A DNA stretch of 41,630 nt from NCBI GenBank assembly GCA_045637095.1, contig JAZTYX010000029.1, forward strand, positions 1 through 41,630. The letters are read 5' to 3'. The position numbers and the translations under genes were made by a program. Below are positions 23,255 through 31,145 of this stretch, piece by piece; the stretch's first letter is position 1; each line of letters opens with the position of its first letter. The DNA comes from UMGS1649 sp045637095 (GTDB taxonomy: Bacteria > Bacillota > Clostridia > TANB77 > CAG-465). The notes under the pieces are model-generated. The model had not been told where the DNA came from, did no database searches, and saw nothing but the letters and a program-made list of their open reading frames with translations.

Positions 23255-23283
23255 GTGTTATATAAAAGGAAAGAGGATAAACT

Positions 23284-24669
23284 ATGTTTAAAAGCATAAA
23301 AACTAGTGCTAAAGTAATGGTGTTAGTTTTAGTTATAACAACATTTGTAGTAGTAAATATACTTGTAAACTATTCGCTTACAGGTAAGTTTGGCTTTTCT
23401 ATAAATCTTCCAATAGTTATGACATTTTTCATGGTATTACTTTTAAGTATGCTTTTAATGACAGCATTCTATAAAAGCTTAATTACACCAATGAAAAAGT
23501 TAGAACGTTCTATGAAGAACTTAAGGGATGGAAAGAATGTGGATAGCAGACACCTTGCAAATGTTACTAAATTAGAAGAAATGCAACAACTAATTAATTC
23601 GTATAGCGAAATACTAAATAGTTTGCTTAAGAATAGATTTGAATTAGATAGTCAAGAAAGTAAGACATCAGTTATATTAAATAGAATGGATGATGGTGTT
23701 ATTGCTTTCTCAATGCAAAAGCAAGTAATACATATTAACGGTGCTGCAAAGTCTTTCGCAGATATATCTGATACAGATGATACTTACGATAAGATAATGA
23801 AAAAGCTTAAATTAAAAGTAGACTTCGATAAAGTACTATACTTATCTAACTATAAAAACCTAGAAGAAAAGGTTGAAGTAAACGACAATGTATTAAGCGT
23901 AGTATTAGTACCATACCATAACGAAAAGCTACTTCCAATGGGAGTTATTGCAATCCTTAAGAATATTACCGAGAACGAAAAGTTAAACAATATGAGAAAA
24001 GAGTTTGTTGCAAACGTTTCTCATGAGTTAAAAACACCACTTTGTTCTATTAAAGGATATTCTGAAACAATGATGGATAGAGATTTAGAACCAGAAGAAA
24101 TAAACAAGTTTGCAAAAGTAATAAATGATGAAGCAAACAGAATGGATAGAATAGTTGCAGATTTACTACAACTTTCTAGATTCGACTATAAAAAGAATGT
24201 TTGGGATAGAGTTAAACTAAATATAGATGACCTTGCAAAACAAGTTGTAGAAAACCTACAATATGTTGCAAAAGAAAAGAAACATAACTTAAAATGTGTT
24301 GTTAATATGATACCAGGGCCAGTTCTTGCAAGTAAGGATGCTATACAACAAGTTATGACTAACATCATATCTAACAGTATAAAATATACACCAGATGGTG
24401 GAGAGATTACTGTATATGTTGGAGCTGCTGGTGGTAAAGCATATCTTAAGTTTGTAGATAACGGAATTGGTATTCCAGAAAAAGACTTAAAGAGAATATT
24501 TGAACGTTTCTATAGAGTAGATAAAGCTCGTTCTAGACAAATGGGAGGAACAGGACTTGGACTTTCTATTGTTAAAGAAATTGTAGAAGCTCATGAAGGA
24601 ACTATAGAAATGAAGAGTGAAGAAGGAGTAGGAACAGAGGTAATAGTTACTCTGCCAATAATGAGATAA
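23284..24669 (+). CDS. Sensor histidine kinase, PhoR/WalK type
   Basis: 461 residues: two membrane segments (about 12-30 and 43-63) separated by only about a dozen residues, a HAMP-like linker (to about 115), a PAS domain (about 128-230, RMDDGVIAFSMQKQVIHING), dimerisation/phospho-acceptor His247 in FVANVSHELKTPLCSIKGYS, and an ATPase domain with N-box ISNSIKYTPDG, FVDNGIGIPE and GGTGLGLSIVKEIV. With almost no extracellular part it probably senses the membrane or an internal signal through PAS. It autophosphorylates and passes phosphate to the regulator at 22510. Its stop overlaps the tatD start by one base (TAATG). Confidence 0.95.
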   Translation: MFKSIKTSAKVMVLVLVITTFVVVNILVNYSLTGKFGFSINLPIVMTFFMVLLLSMLLMTAFYKSLITPMKKLERSMKNLRDGKNVDSRHLANVTKLEEMQQLINSYSEILNSLLKNRFELDSQESKTSVILNRMDDGVIAFSMQKQVIHINGAAKSFADISDTDDTYDKIMKKLKLKVDFDKVLYLSNYKNLEEKVEVNDNVLSVVLVPYHNEKLLPMGVIAILKNITENEKLNNMRKEFVANVSHELKTPLCSIKGYSETMMDRDLEPEEINKFAKVINDEANRMDRIVADLLQLSRFDYKKNVWDRVKLNIDDLAKQVVENLQYVAKEKKHNLKCVVNMIPGPVLASKDAIQQVMTNIISNSIKYTPDGGEITVYVGAAGGKAYLKFVDNGIGIPEKDLKRIFERFYRVDKARSRQMGGTGLGLSIVKEIVEAHEGTIEMKSEEGVGTEVIVTLPIMR

Positions 24670-25442
24670 TGAGAATAATAGACGTACATGCACACTATGA
24701 AGATGAAGCGTATAATGAAGATAAAGAGCAAGTATTTACAAAGCTTAAAGAAGCTGGTGTAGAATTTGTAATTAATGCGGGTGCAGGAATTGAATCATCA
24801 ATTGGAGCTATAGAAAATGCTAAAAAACATCAAAATGTTTATGCTACCATAGGAATTCACCCTGAGTATGTGAATAATGGGGATAACATAGAGGACTTAA
24901 GAAAACTTTATGAGGATAACAAAGATAGTGGAAAGATTGTAGCAATTGGAGAAATAGGATTAGATTATCACTATACGAAAGACTTCAAAGAAGAGCAAAA
25001 GAAGTTATTCAAAGAACAACTAGAATTTGCATATGAAGTAGGACTTCCCGTGCAAATACATTCTAGAGATGCTAGTATAGATACAGTAGCAATATTAGAA
25101 CAAACAGAAAAGAAACCATCTAAAATAATGTTCCACTGTTTTGATCTTAACGAACAAACTGCTAGATTCATTATAAAAAATGGATACAAGATATCTGTTG
25201 GCGGAAATATAACATATAAACGCACAGAAACAGCAATAAACGTATTAAAACAAATGCCGCTAGAAAGTATAATGACAGAAACAGATGCACCTTATTTAGC
25301 TCCACAAAGCAAAAGAGGCACAAGAAATGATTCGTCTAATATACATGAAGTTATAGAAAAACTGGCAGAAATAAAAGAAATGGATAAAGAGGAATTAGCA
25401 GAAGTAGTATATAATAATGCTAAAGAATTTTATGGAATATAG
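24669..25442 (+). CDS. tatD: TatD family metal-dependent hydrolase
   Basis: 257 residues, full length. TIM-barrel amidohydrolase relatives act as DNases or deoxyribonuclease-like enzymes. Metal ligands are visible: HAH in IIDVHAHYED, Glu in GEIGLDYHY, His in VQIHSRDAS and MFHCFD, and the TETDAPYLAP motif near residue 205. It starts within the stop codon of the kinase gene (1-base overlap), so it is translationally coupled to the two-component system, though the functional reason is unknown. A terminator follows at once. Confidence 0.93.
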   Translation: MRIIDVHAHYEDEAYNEDKEQVFTKLKEAGVEFVINAGAGIESSIGAIENAKKHQNVYATIGIHPEYVNNGDNIEDLRKLYEDNKDSGKIVAIGEIGLDYHYTKDFKEEQKKLFKEQLEFAYEVGLPVQIHSRDASIDTVAILEQTEKKPSKIMFHCFDLNEQTARFIIKNGYKISVGGNITYKRTETAINVLKQMPLESIMTETDAPYLAPQSKRGTRNDSSNIHEVIEKLAEIKEMDKEELAEVVYNNAKEFYGI

Positions 25443-25475
25443 ATACCAAGCGCCGTGTAGCGCTTGGTATTCTTT
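25443..25475 (+). terminator. Terminator of the two-component system/tatD operon
   Basis: ATACCAAGCG (25443-25452), 8-base loop, CGCTTGGTAT (25461-25470), then TCTTT; it begins directly after the stop codon. Confidence 0.85.
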
Positions 25476-25491
25476 GTAAGTAGACATAAAT

Positions 25492-25520
25492 TTGACTAAA
25501 ATGTTGAAAAATGGTATAAT
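25492..25520 (+). promoter_or_regulatory. Consensus promoter of the NahK-like kinase gene
   Basis: TTGACT at 25492-25497, 17 bases, TATAAT at 25515-25520. The roughly 56-base leader contains a small hairpin (GCTGCT, AACT, AGCGGC at 25545-25560) before the ribosome site. Confidence 0.87.
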
Positions 25521-25582
25521 GTAAGAGTCGAAAATAAAAATACAGCTGCTAACTAGCGGCAAAAATATGGAGGATTAAACAA

Positions 25583-26710
25583 ATGGATAACAAGATTAGA
25601 GAAGTGGTGAGTAACTTCAGAATAGATGGAGAACTTGTGTCAGCTGAAGAGAACGCACAGGGTAACATTAACTCTACATACTTGCTTACCTACGCTACGG
25701 CAGAAGGAAGTGCAAAGTACTTGCTTCAGAAAATCAACAGCAACGTTTTTAAGGAACCGTATCTTGTAATGCGGAATATAGGTTTGGTCAGTAAACACAT
25801 CAAGAAGAAACTGGCAGGAATGCCTGGATGCGGTTACAAAACCTTGAGCTATGTGGCTACTGTAAACGATGAACCTATGTACACGCATATCAATGAAGCG
25901 GGAGAGAAGGAATACTATCGCGTGTACGAGTACATTGACGACTGTATTTCCTACAATAACTTCAAGGACTTAGAAAAGCCTGAAGAAGTTGCATACAATG
26001 CAGGAAAATGTTTTGGAGCATTCCATATGCTTCTTAGCGACTTCCCTGTAAGTATGCTTGCGGATACCATACCGGATTTCCACAATACGCCTAAGCGTTT
26101 TGATGCGTTGCTGGTTGCAATCGAGAATGGTATCACAAACAGAGCGTTTGAATGCTCTGAAGAAATCATCTACCTTATTTCTAAGATTAAGGAGTATTCG
26201 GCAATCTACAATAAACTCGGTAGAACAATACCGGTAAGAGTAACCCATAACGATACCAAGTTGAATAATATCTTAATGAGCACTACCACCAATAAAGGTG
26301 TAGCTGTTATTGACCTTGATACCGTCATGCCGGGTTCTGTACTCTATGACATCGGTGATGGAATTCGTTCTGCCTGTGCAAATGCTTTCGAAGATGAAAC
26401 GGATCCTGAAAAGATTTTCCTTAATATTGACCTTGCAAAGGCATACATTAAGGGCTATCTTGAAGAGATGGCGTGCTCGCTTACTTATGATGAAGTTCGT
26501 TGCATTGGGCTTTCAATAAGGATTCTTACATATGAACTTGCTCTTAGATTCCTTACGGACTATATTAACAACGACACGTACTTCAAAATTAAGTATAAGA
26601 CACACAACAAAGCTAGATTTATGAATCAGTTCCTTCTTCTTAAGGATATTGAGAAAAAGGCGTGTGAGATTGATGCTTACGTTGAGCAGCTTTACCGCGA
26701 TGTGAAGTAA
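25583..26710 (+). CDS. nahK: N-acetylhexosamine 1-kinase (NahK-like phosphotransferase)
   Basis: 375 residues of the choline/aminoglycoside-kinase fold. The order of motifs matches bifidobacterial NahK as I recall it: GNINSTYLLTY, KYLLQKINSNVFKEP, NTPKRFDALL, the catalytic VRVTHNDTKLNNILM, and VIDLDTVMPGSVLYDIGDGI. NahK phosphorylates GlcNAc or GalNAc at O1 in salvage of mucin or milk-glycan sugars. The neighbours are not sugar phosphorylase, epimerase or transporter genes, so it stands alone here. The gene is GC-rich for this genome (28 of 60 bases in 26041-26100) and has its own promoter and terminator, which suggests acquisition from another gut bacterium. ATG follows GGAGG. Exact sugar specificity is unproven. 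Confidence 0.82.
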   Translation: MDNKIREVVSNFRIDGELVSAEENAQGNINSTYLLTYATAEGSAKYLLQKINSNVFKEPYLVMRNIGLVSKHIKKKLAGMPGCGYKTLSYVATVNDEPMYTHINEAGEKEYYRVYEYIDDCISYNNFKDLEKPEEVAYNAGKCFGAFHMLLSDFPVSMLADTIPDFHNTPKRFDALLVAIENGITNRAFECSEEIIYLISKIKEYSAIYNKLGRTIPVRVTHNDTKLNNILMSTTTNKGVAVIDLDTVMPGSVLYDIGDGIRSACANAFEDETDPEKIFLNIDLAKAYIKGYLEEMACSLTYDEVRCIGLSIRILTYELALRFLTDYINNDTYFKIKYKTHNKARFMNQFLLLKDIEKKACEIDAYVEQLYRDVK

Positions 26711-26730
26711 CAAGGTAAAATTCAAATAAG

Positions 26731-26760
26731 AAACGAGAGAACAATTTGTTCTCTCGTTTT
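26731..26760. terminator. Bidirectional terminator between nahK and gyrA
   Basis: AAACGAGAGAAC (26731-26742), loop AATTT, GTTCTCTCGTTT (26748-26759), then T. A perfect 12-bp stem; on the minus strand the stem ends in GTTTCTTATTT. It serves the convergent kinase and gyrA genes. Confidence 0.9.
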
Positions 26761-26781
26761 GCTTTATATAACAATATCAAA

Positions 26782-29274
26782 TTAATTCATATCCATGGAC
26801 AGTTGATTATCCTCAGCTGGAGTTTCTTCAACATCTTCAGATACAAGTTTTGCTAGGTTAACAACTCTACCGCCTTCAGAAGTTCTCATTAGTGTTATAC
26901 CTTGAGTATTTCTTCCAAGTATAGATATGTCATTTACTTTAATTCTTATTATTACACCAGAAGCAGTGATTAACATTACATCATCATTGTCTGTTACAAC
27001 TTTAACACCTATAATGTGTCCTGTTTTTTCTGTTGTTTTATATGTAAGAATTCCTTTACCAGCTCTAGATTGTGGTCTGTATTCTTCAACTTCTGTTCTC
27101 TTACCAAATCCGTTTTCTGTTATAGCTAGAATGTAATTATCTTTTTCAGATGTAATTGGTTCCATACCTATAACATAGTCATCTTTACCAAGAGTTATAC
27201 CTTTAACACCCATTGAAGTTCTTCCTACTGGACGAGCTTCTTCTTCGTTGAATCTAATAGATAAACCAGTTCTTGTTACAAGGATTACATCGCTTGTTCC
27301 ATCTGTTATTCTTACGTCTATGATTTCATCTTCATCTTTTAATGTGATACCGATGATGCCAGTCTTACGTATGTTAGAATATTCAGATAATGCTGTTTTC
27401 TTAACAAGACCGTTCTTAGTAGCCATTAATACATTTAACTTCTCATCGAAGTTCTTAACTGGGATAACTGCAGCAATCTTTTCACCTTGGTCAAGTTGAA
27501 GTAGATTTACTATGGCAGTTCCTTTAGCTACTCTTGAAGCTTCAGGTAAATCGTAAGCTTTAAGTTTGAATACTTTACCTAATGTAGTGAAGAATAAGAT
27601 GTAGTCATGAGTAGAAGATACGAATAGATGCTCAACAAAGTCATCTTCTCTTGTACCCATAGCAGTAACACCTTTACCACCACGACGTTGACTCTTGTAT
27701 GCGTCAACTGAAATTCTCTTTACATATCCAAAGTGAGTTATTGTAACAACATTGTCTTCTTGCTTGATTAAGCTTTCTATTTCTATTTCGCCTTCACCGT
27801 GAACAATCATTGTTTTTCTTTCATCACCGTATGTATTTTTCATTTCTATAAGATCTTCTTTAATTATTTGAAGTACTAATGCTTCGCTTGCAAGAATATC
27901 TTTTAAGTGTTTAATAGTTTCAAGTAATGCTTGGTATTCTGCTTCGATTTTATCTCTAGATAATCCAGTTAAAGCTTTTAATCTCATATCTAGTATAGCT
28001 TGAGCTTGGATTTCAGATAAACCGAATCTTTCCATTAATGTAGTTCTAGCTTCGTTATCATCTTTAGCAGCTTTGATTATTTGGATTATCTCGTCGATGT
28101 GATCCATAGCAATTCTTAAGCCTTCTAAGATGTGAAGTCTAGCTTCAGCTTTAGCCAAATCGAATTTAGTTCTTCTAATTATTATTTCTTTTCTGTGTTC
28201 GATGTAATGATAAAGAATTTCTTTTAATGTTAATACTTTAGGTTCGTTATTAACAAGAGCAAGCATTATCATACTTTGAGTTGTTTGAAGTTCTGTATGT
28301 TTGAATAACATATTAAGAACAACATTTGGATTTGCATCCTTTTTAAGGTCTATAACAACTTTAACACCTTCACGGTCTGAGAAATCGTGTATATCTGAAA
28401 TACCTTCTAACACTTTGTCATTAACAAGTTTAGCTATGTTAGAACATAGAGCTGCTTTGTTAACTTTGTAAGGCACTTCTGTTATAACAATGTGGAATCT
28501 ACCTTTAGCATCTTCTTCAATTTCTGCTTTTGCTCTTAAGCAAACTTTTCCACGACCTGTTTTGTAGGCAGATTTCATACCATCGTGACCAACTATAATA
28601 CCACCTGTTGGGAAGTCTGGCCCTTTGATATGTTCCATAAGTTCCTCGTCAGTTATATCTGGATTGTCTATCATAGCACAAGTTCCATTTACAACTTCTG
28701 TTAAGTTGTGAGGTGGAATGTTAGATGCCATACCAACGGCGATACCGTATGAACCATTAACAAGTAAATTTGGTATTTTTGCTGGTAGAACTGTTGGTTC
28801 CATAAGTCTGTCGTCATAGTTTGGTGCATAGTCTACAGTTTCTTTATCTATATCATTTAGCATTTCTACAGCAATCTTGTGTAGTTTTGCTTCTGTATAT
28901 CTCATTGCGGCTGGTGGATCGTTATCTATAGATCCAAAGTTACCATGTCCATTAACTAGTGGATAACGCAAAGAGAAATCTTGTGCAAGTCTAACAAGTG
29001 CGTCATAAACGGCAGCATCACCATGTGGGTGGTAGTTACCTAAAACGTCACCAACTATACCAGCACATTTTCTATATGGTTTTTCTGGCCATAAAGCAAG
29101 TTCACTCATTACATATAAGATTCTTCTATGAACTGGTTTTAAACCATCACGAACATCTGGAAGTGCACGAGCAACGATAACGCTCATTGCGTAATCTATG
29201 TAAGAACGTTTCATTTCGTCTTCTATTTTTACAGGGACAATATGTCCTCCATTTAGCAAATTATTTTCTTCCAT
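26782..29274 (-). CDS. gyrA: DNA gyrase subunit A
   Basis: 830 residues. Catalytic breakage-reunion domain with the active-site Tyr in AAMRYTEAKLHKIA, and a C-terminal beta-pinwheel with the GyrA box QRRGGKG, which marks gyrase rather than topoisomerase IV. The quinolone region reads HPHGDAAVYDALV: Ala87 stands at the position of E. coli Ser83, while Asp91 (E. coli Asp87) is kept. The preceding YRKCAGIVGDVLGNYHPHGD also differs from the usual SARxVGDV form. ATG at 29274 with GGAGGG upstream on the minus strand. gyrB is not adjacent, unlike in many Firmicutes. Confidence 0.97.
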   Translation of the reverse strand: MEENNLLNGGHIVPVKIEDEMKRSYIDYAMSVIVARALPDVRDGLKPVHRRILYVMSELALWPEKPYRKCAGIVGDVLGNYHPHGDAAVYDALVRLAQDFSLRYPLVNGHGNFGSIDNDPPAAMRYTEAKLHKIAVEMLNDIDKETVDYAPNYDDRLMEPTVLPAKIPNLLVNGSYGIAVGMASNIPPHNLTEVVNGTCAMIDNPDITDEELMEHIKGPDFPTGGIIVGHDGMKSAYKTGRGKVCLRAKAEIEEDAKGRFHIVITEVPYKVNKAALCSNIAKLVNDKVLEGISDIHDFSDREGVKVVIDLKKDANPNVVLNMLFKHTELQTTQSMIMLALVNNEPKVLTLKEILYHYIEHRKEIIIRRTKFDLAKAEARLHILEGLRIAMDHIDEIIQIIKAAKDDNEARTTLMERFGLSEIQAQAILDMRLKALTGLSRDKIEAEYQALLETIKHLKDILASEALVLQIIKEDLIEMKNTYGDERKTMIVHGEGEIEIESLIKQEDNVVTITHFGYVKRISVDAYKSQRRGGKGVTAMGTREDDFVEHLFVSSTHDYILFFTTLGKVFKLKAYDLPEASRVAKGTAIVNLLQLDQGEKIAAVIPVKNFDEKLNVLMATKNGLVKKTALSEYSNIRKTGIIGITLKDEDEIIDVRITDGTSDVILVTRTGLSIRFNEEEARPVGRTSMGVKGITLGKDDYVIGMEPITSEKDNYILAITENGFGKRTEVEEYRPQSRAGKGILTYKTTEKTGHIIGVKVVTDNDDVMLITASGVIIRIKVNDISILGRNTQGITLMRTSEGGRVVNLAKLVSEDVEETPAEDNQLSMDMN

Positions 29275-29298
29275 AATACCCTCCTATTGCTACTCGTT

Positions 29299-29327
29299 AT
29301 TATATATGAAAAATGTCTAAATTGCAA
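29299..29327 (-). promoter_or_regulatory. Consensus promoter of gyrA
   Basis: On the minus strand: TTGCAA (29327-29322), 17 bases, TATAAT (29304-29299). Confidence 0.82.
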
Positions 29328-29337
29328 CTAAAAAGGG

Positions 29338-29365
29338 TTGAAAAAAGGACAAATTATGATATAAT
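29338..29365 (+). promoter_or_regulatory. Promoter of the DnaJ-like gene
   Basis: TTGAAA at 29338-29343, 16 bases, TATAAT at 29360-29365, with extended -10 TG at 29357-29358. Its -35 lies 10 bases from that of gyrA on the other strand. No CIRCE-like element is seen. Confidence 0.82.
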
Positions 29366-29409
29366 AAGCTTGCAATAAACGTAGCAATAAATATAGAAGA
29401 GAGGTAGCT

Positions 29410-30345
29410 ATGAAACCAAAGGATTATTATGCTTTACTTGGCGTACATAAACGTTCTAGTAAAGAAGAAATCAAGCAAAATTACAGAAAATTAGCTAAGA
29501 AATATCATCCTGATGCCAATGTTGGAAAACCTGAAATGGAAGAAATATTTAAGGATCTAACAGTTGGTTATGATATTCTTATGGATAAAGATAAAAAGAA
29601 AAAATATGATAGACAAGTTGTAAGATACAACTATGGCGCACCACCAAAAGTAGAGAAGGATAAAACTAAGAAGTATGGCGTTAAGAATGAAAATGCAGCA
29701 AATGAGTTTGTTTCTACTATACTTGGATTTGGTAAAGATGCAACACAAACAATAAAAACAAAAGCAAGTGAATTTAAGGTAAATATCGCTTCTAAAAAAA
29801 TCGCTAAGAAGGGTGATAACATAGAGGCAATATTAGAAATTGCTTTAGAAGAAGGTTTGTTTGGAGCTGAAAAGAAAGTATCGTTAAAAGCAGCTGGTGG
29901 AAAGGTAAATACATACACAGTACAAGTTCCTAAAGGTATTAAAGATGGTGAGAAAATAAGACTTGCAGCACTTGGCAAACCTGGTAAAAACGGCGGCAAG
30001 AATGGAGATTTAATAATAACTGTAAAATTAAAAGAACAACCAGATGTAAAATTAGATAAATTAGATTTACATTCAAAATTAACTGTATCTTATGCACAAG
30101 CAATTGTTGGAGACAAAATAAGAATAAAAATGTTTGGTGAGAGTATTGAAGTTACAATACCAGCTAACACAAAAGAAGGAGACAAGATTATTGTTGATGG
30201 GAAAGGCTATACAACAAGTGACGGAACAAGAGGTAAACTTGTTCTGGAAGCTTCACTTACACCACCTACAACTATTACAGATAAAGAAAGAAAAATATAC
30301 GAACAACTTCTTAGAGCTGAAAAGCAACAAGCGAAGGGAAAGTAG
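29410..30345 (+). CDS. DnaJ/CbpA-type co-chaperone without zinc finger
   Basis: 311 residues: J domain (about 5-65) with the HPD motif at 33-35 and QNYRKLAKKYHPDAN, a Lys-rich linker with a FVSTILGFG segment, then two C-terminal substrate-binding beta domains (GLFGAEKKVSLKAAGGKVNT, VQVPKGIKDGEKIRL, TIPANTKEGDKI). The Gly/Phe region is reduced and the CxxCxGxG zinc finger is absent, so this is a class B/CbpA-like protein rather than DnaJ proper. It should stimulate DnaK ATPase activity. It is monocistronic, with its own promoter and terminator, and dnaK/grpE are not adjacent. Confidence 0.92.
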   Translation: MKPKDYYALLGVHKRSSKEEIKQNYRKLAKKYHPDANVGKPEMEEIFKDLTVGYDILMDKDKKKKYDRQVVRYNYGAPPKVEKDKTKKYGVKNENAANEFVSTILGFGKDATQTIKTKASEFKVNIASKKIAKKGDNIEAILEIALEEGLFGAEKKVSLKAAGGKVNTYTVQVPKGIKDGEKIRLAALGKPGKNGGKNGDLIITVKLKEQPDVKLDKLDLHSKLTVSYAQAIVGDKIRIKMFGESIEVTIPANTKEGDKIIVDGKGYTTSDGTRGKLVLEASLTPPTTITDKERKIYEQLLRAEKQQAKGK

Positions 30346-30360
30346 TATTATAGTAATTAG

Positions 30361-30397
30361 AATAACAAGCGTATTAAACGCTTGTTATTTTTCTTTT
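30361..30397 (+). terminator. Terminator of the DnaJ-like gene, overlapping a minus-strand stop
   Basis: AATAACAAGCGT (30361-30372), loop ATTAA, ACGCTTGTTATT (30378-30389), then TTTCTTTT. The stop codon of the minus-strand gene (complement of 30374-30376) lies in the loop. Confidence 0.88.
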
Positions 30398-30907
30398 AAG
30401 TAGTATAAAGTAATCTTTAATAGTTTGGATTATGTTTTTTATTTTAATTTCTTTGTTGCTTTCAATTACAGGAAGATTTTTATTTAGTTCATCATCGTAC
30501 TTATCCATTACTGCTGAAAGCAAATCTTCAGAAATATTCAGATTAAAACTCATTAAATTCTCTTTTTCTAAATTCTCTTTTGTGCAAAATGAGAATGTTA
30601 TTTTTTCGTGATTTCCCAAATCAATTAAAGCACAATAATTCTCACCTATGCATTTTGTACATTTTGCTAAATTTTGATTTATAATTGCTGCTTTATTGTC
30701 GTCAAAGAAATATTTAATGTATAAGTTGTTTTCGTACTTCTCATAACATATACTGTCAATAAGTTCACCGTGATAACGTAAAACAATACTGTTATTTTTA
30801 GATATGTTTCCAAAGATAGTAAAAATATTGTTTTCAATTGTCTTTTTTATAATACATTTGTCGCATGCTAATTTGCAAATACAAGTATTATTAACATTTT
30901 CGTTCAT
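30374..30907 (-). CDS. Cysteine-rich hypothetical protein
   Basis: Not recognised. 177 residues, ATG at 30907 behind GAGGTGA. The N-terminal 25 residues hold CICKLACDKC, a later cluster reads KCTKCIGENYC, and further single cysteines occur; the spacing resembles a metal (zinc or iron-sulfur) site but matches no named family I can recall. The middle has alternating hydrophobic residues suggestive of beta strands, and the C-terminus is Lys/Ile-rich and helical. No signal peptide or membrane segment. Codon use is host-like. It is divergent from the large VanW gene and separated from it by a 235-base region rich in direct repeats. Confidence 0.7.
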   Translation of the reverse strand: MNENVNNTCICKLACDKCIIKKTIENNIFTIFGNISKNNSIVLRYHGELIDSICYEKYENNLYIKYFFDDNKAAIINQNLAKCTKCIGENYCALIDLGNHEKITFSFCTKENLEKENLMSFNLNISEDLLSAVMDKYDDELNKNLPVIESNKEIKIKNIIQTIKDYFILLKRKITSV

Positions 30908-30927
30908 AAAATCACCTCAAATTACAC

Positions 30928-31062
30928 TGTTTGACACGATTTTACAGTAGAGGAATACATGATGCAACAAAATGTGTAAAAGTAGACAAAACGGTATAAA
31001 ACTAGTGATTGTTTGACACAAAACTACAAAATGTGTAAATAATAGCGTTAGCAGATGTAAAA
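30928..31062. repeat. Paired direct repeats upstream of the large VanW gene
   Basis: TGTTTGACAC occurs at 30928-30937 and 31010-31019; CAAAATGTGTAAA at 30968-30980 and 31027-31039; ATGTAAAATA again near 31055. All lie upstream of the VanW promoter and in the divergent intergenic region, as expected for activator or repressor sites. Confidence 0.6.
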
Positions 31063-31076
31063 TAATATTAAAAATA

Positions 31077-31105
31077 TTGCCAAAAAAAACACTTTGTGAT
31101 AAGAT
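31077..31105 (+). promoter_or_regulatory. Predicted promoter of the large VanW operon
   Basis: TTGCCA at 31077-31082, 17 bases, TAAGAT at 31100-31105, with extended -10 TG at 31097-31098. Confidence 0.7.
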
Positions 31106-31128
31106 AAGTGAGTAAATATGTCAAAATT

Positions 31129-31145
31129 AGGAGGAATGGATTTTG
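31129..31145 (+). promoter_or_regulatory. Ribosome site with decoy ATG that decides a TTG start
   Basis: AGGAGG at 31129-31134. ATG at 31136 is 1 base away and opens only a seven-codon out-of-frame ORF; TTG at 31143 is at an 8-base distance and opens the 607-codon gene. Confidence 0.65.

Noticed and set aside
22510..24669. Naming the two-component system WalRK
   Set aside because: Domain make-up fits WalR and WalK broadly, but WalH/I/J are absent and the kinase has almost no extracellular domain; PhoPR-like alternatives fit as well.
25521..25582. Riboswitch in the nahK leader
   Set aside because: The leader is about 56 bases with one 6-bp hairpin, too short for a known riboswitch and without a recognisable core.
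29299..29365. Heat-shock CIRCE operator at the gyrA/dnaJ divergent promoters
   Set aside because: No TTAGCACTC-N9-GAGTGCTAA sequence is present; only back-to-back sigma-A promoters are visible.
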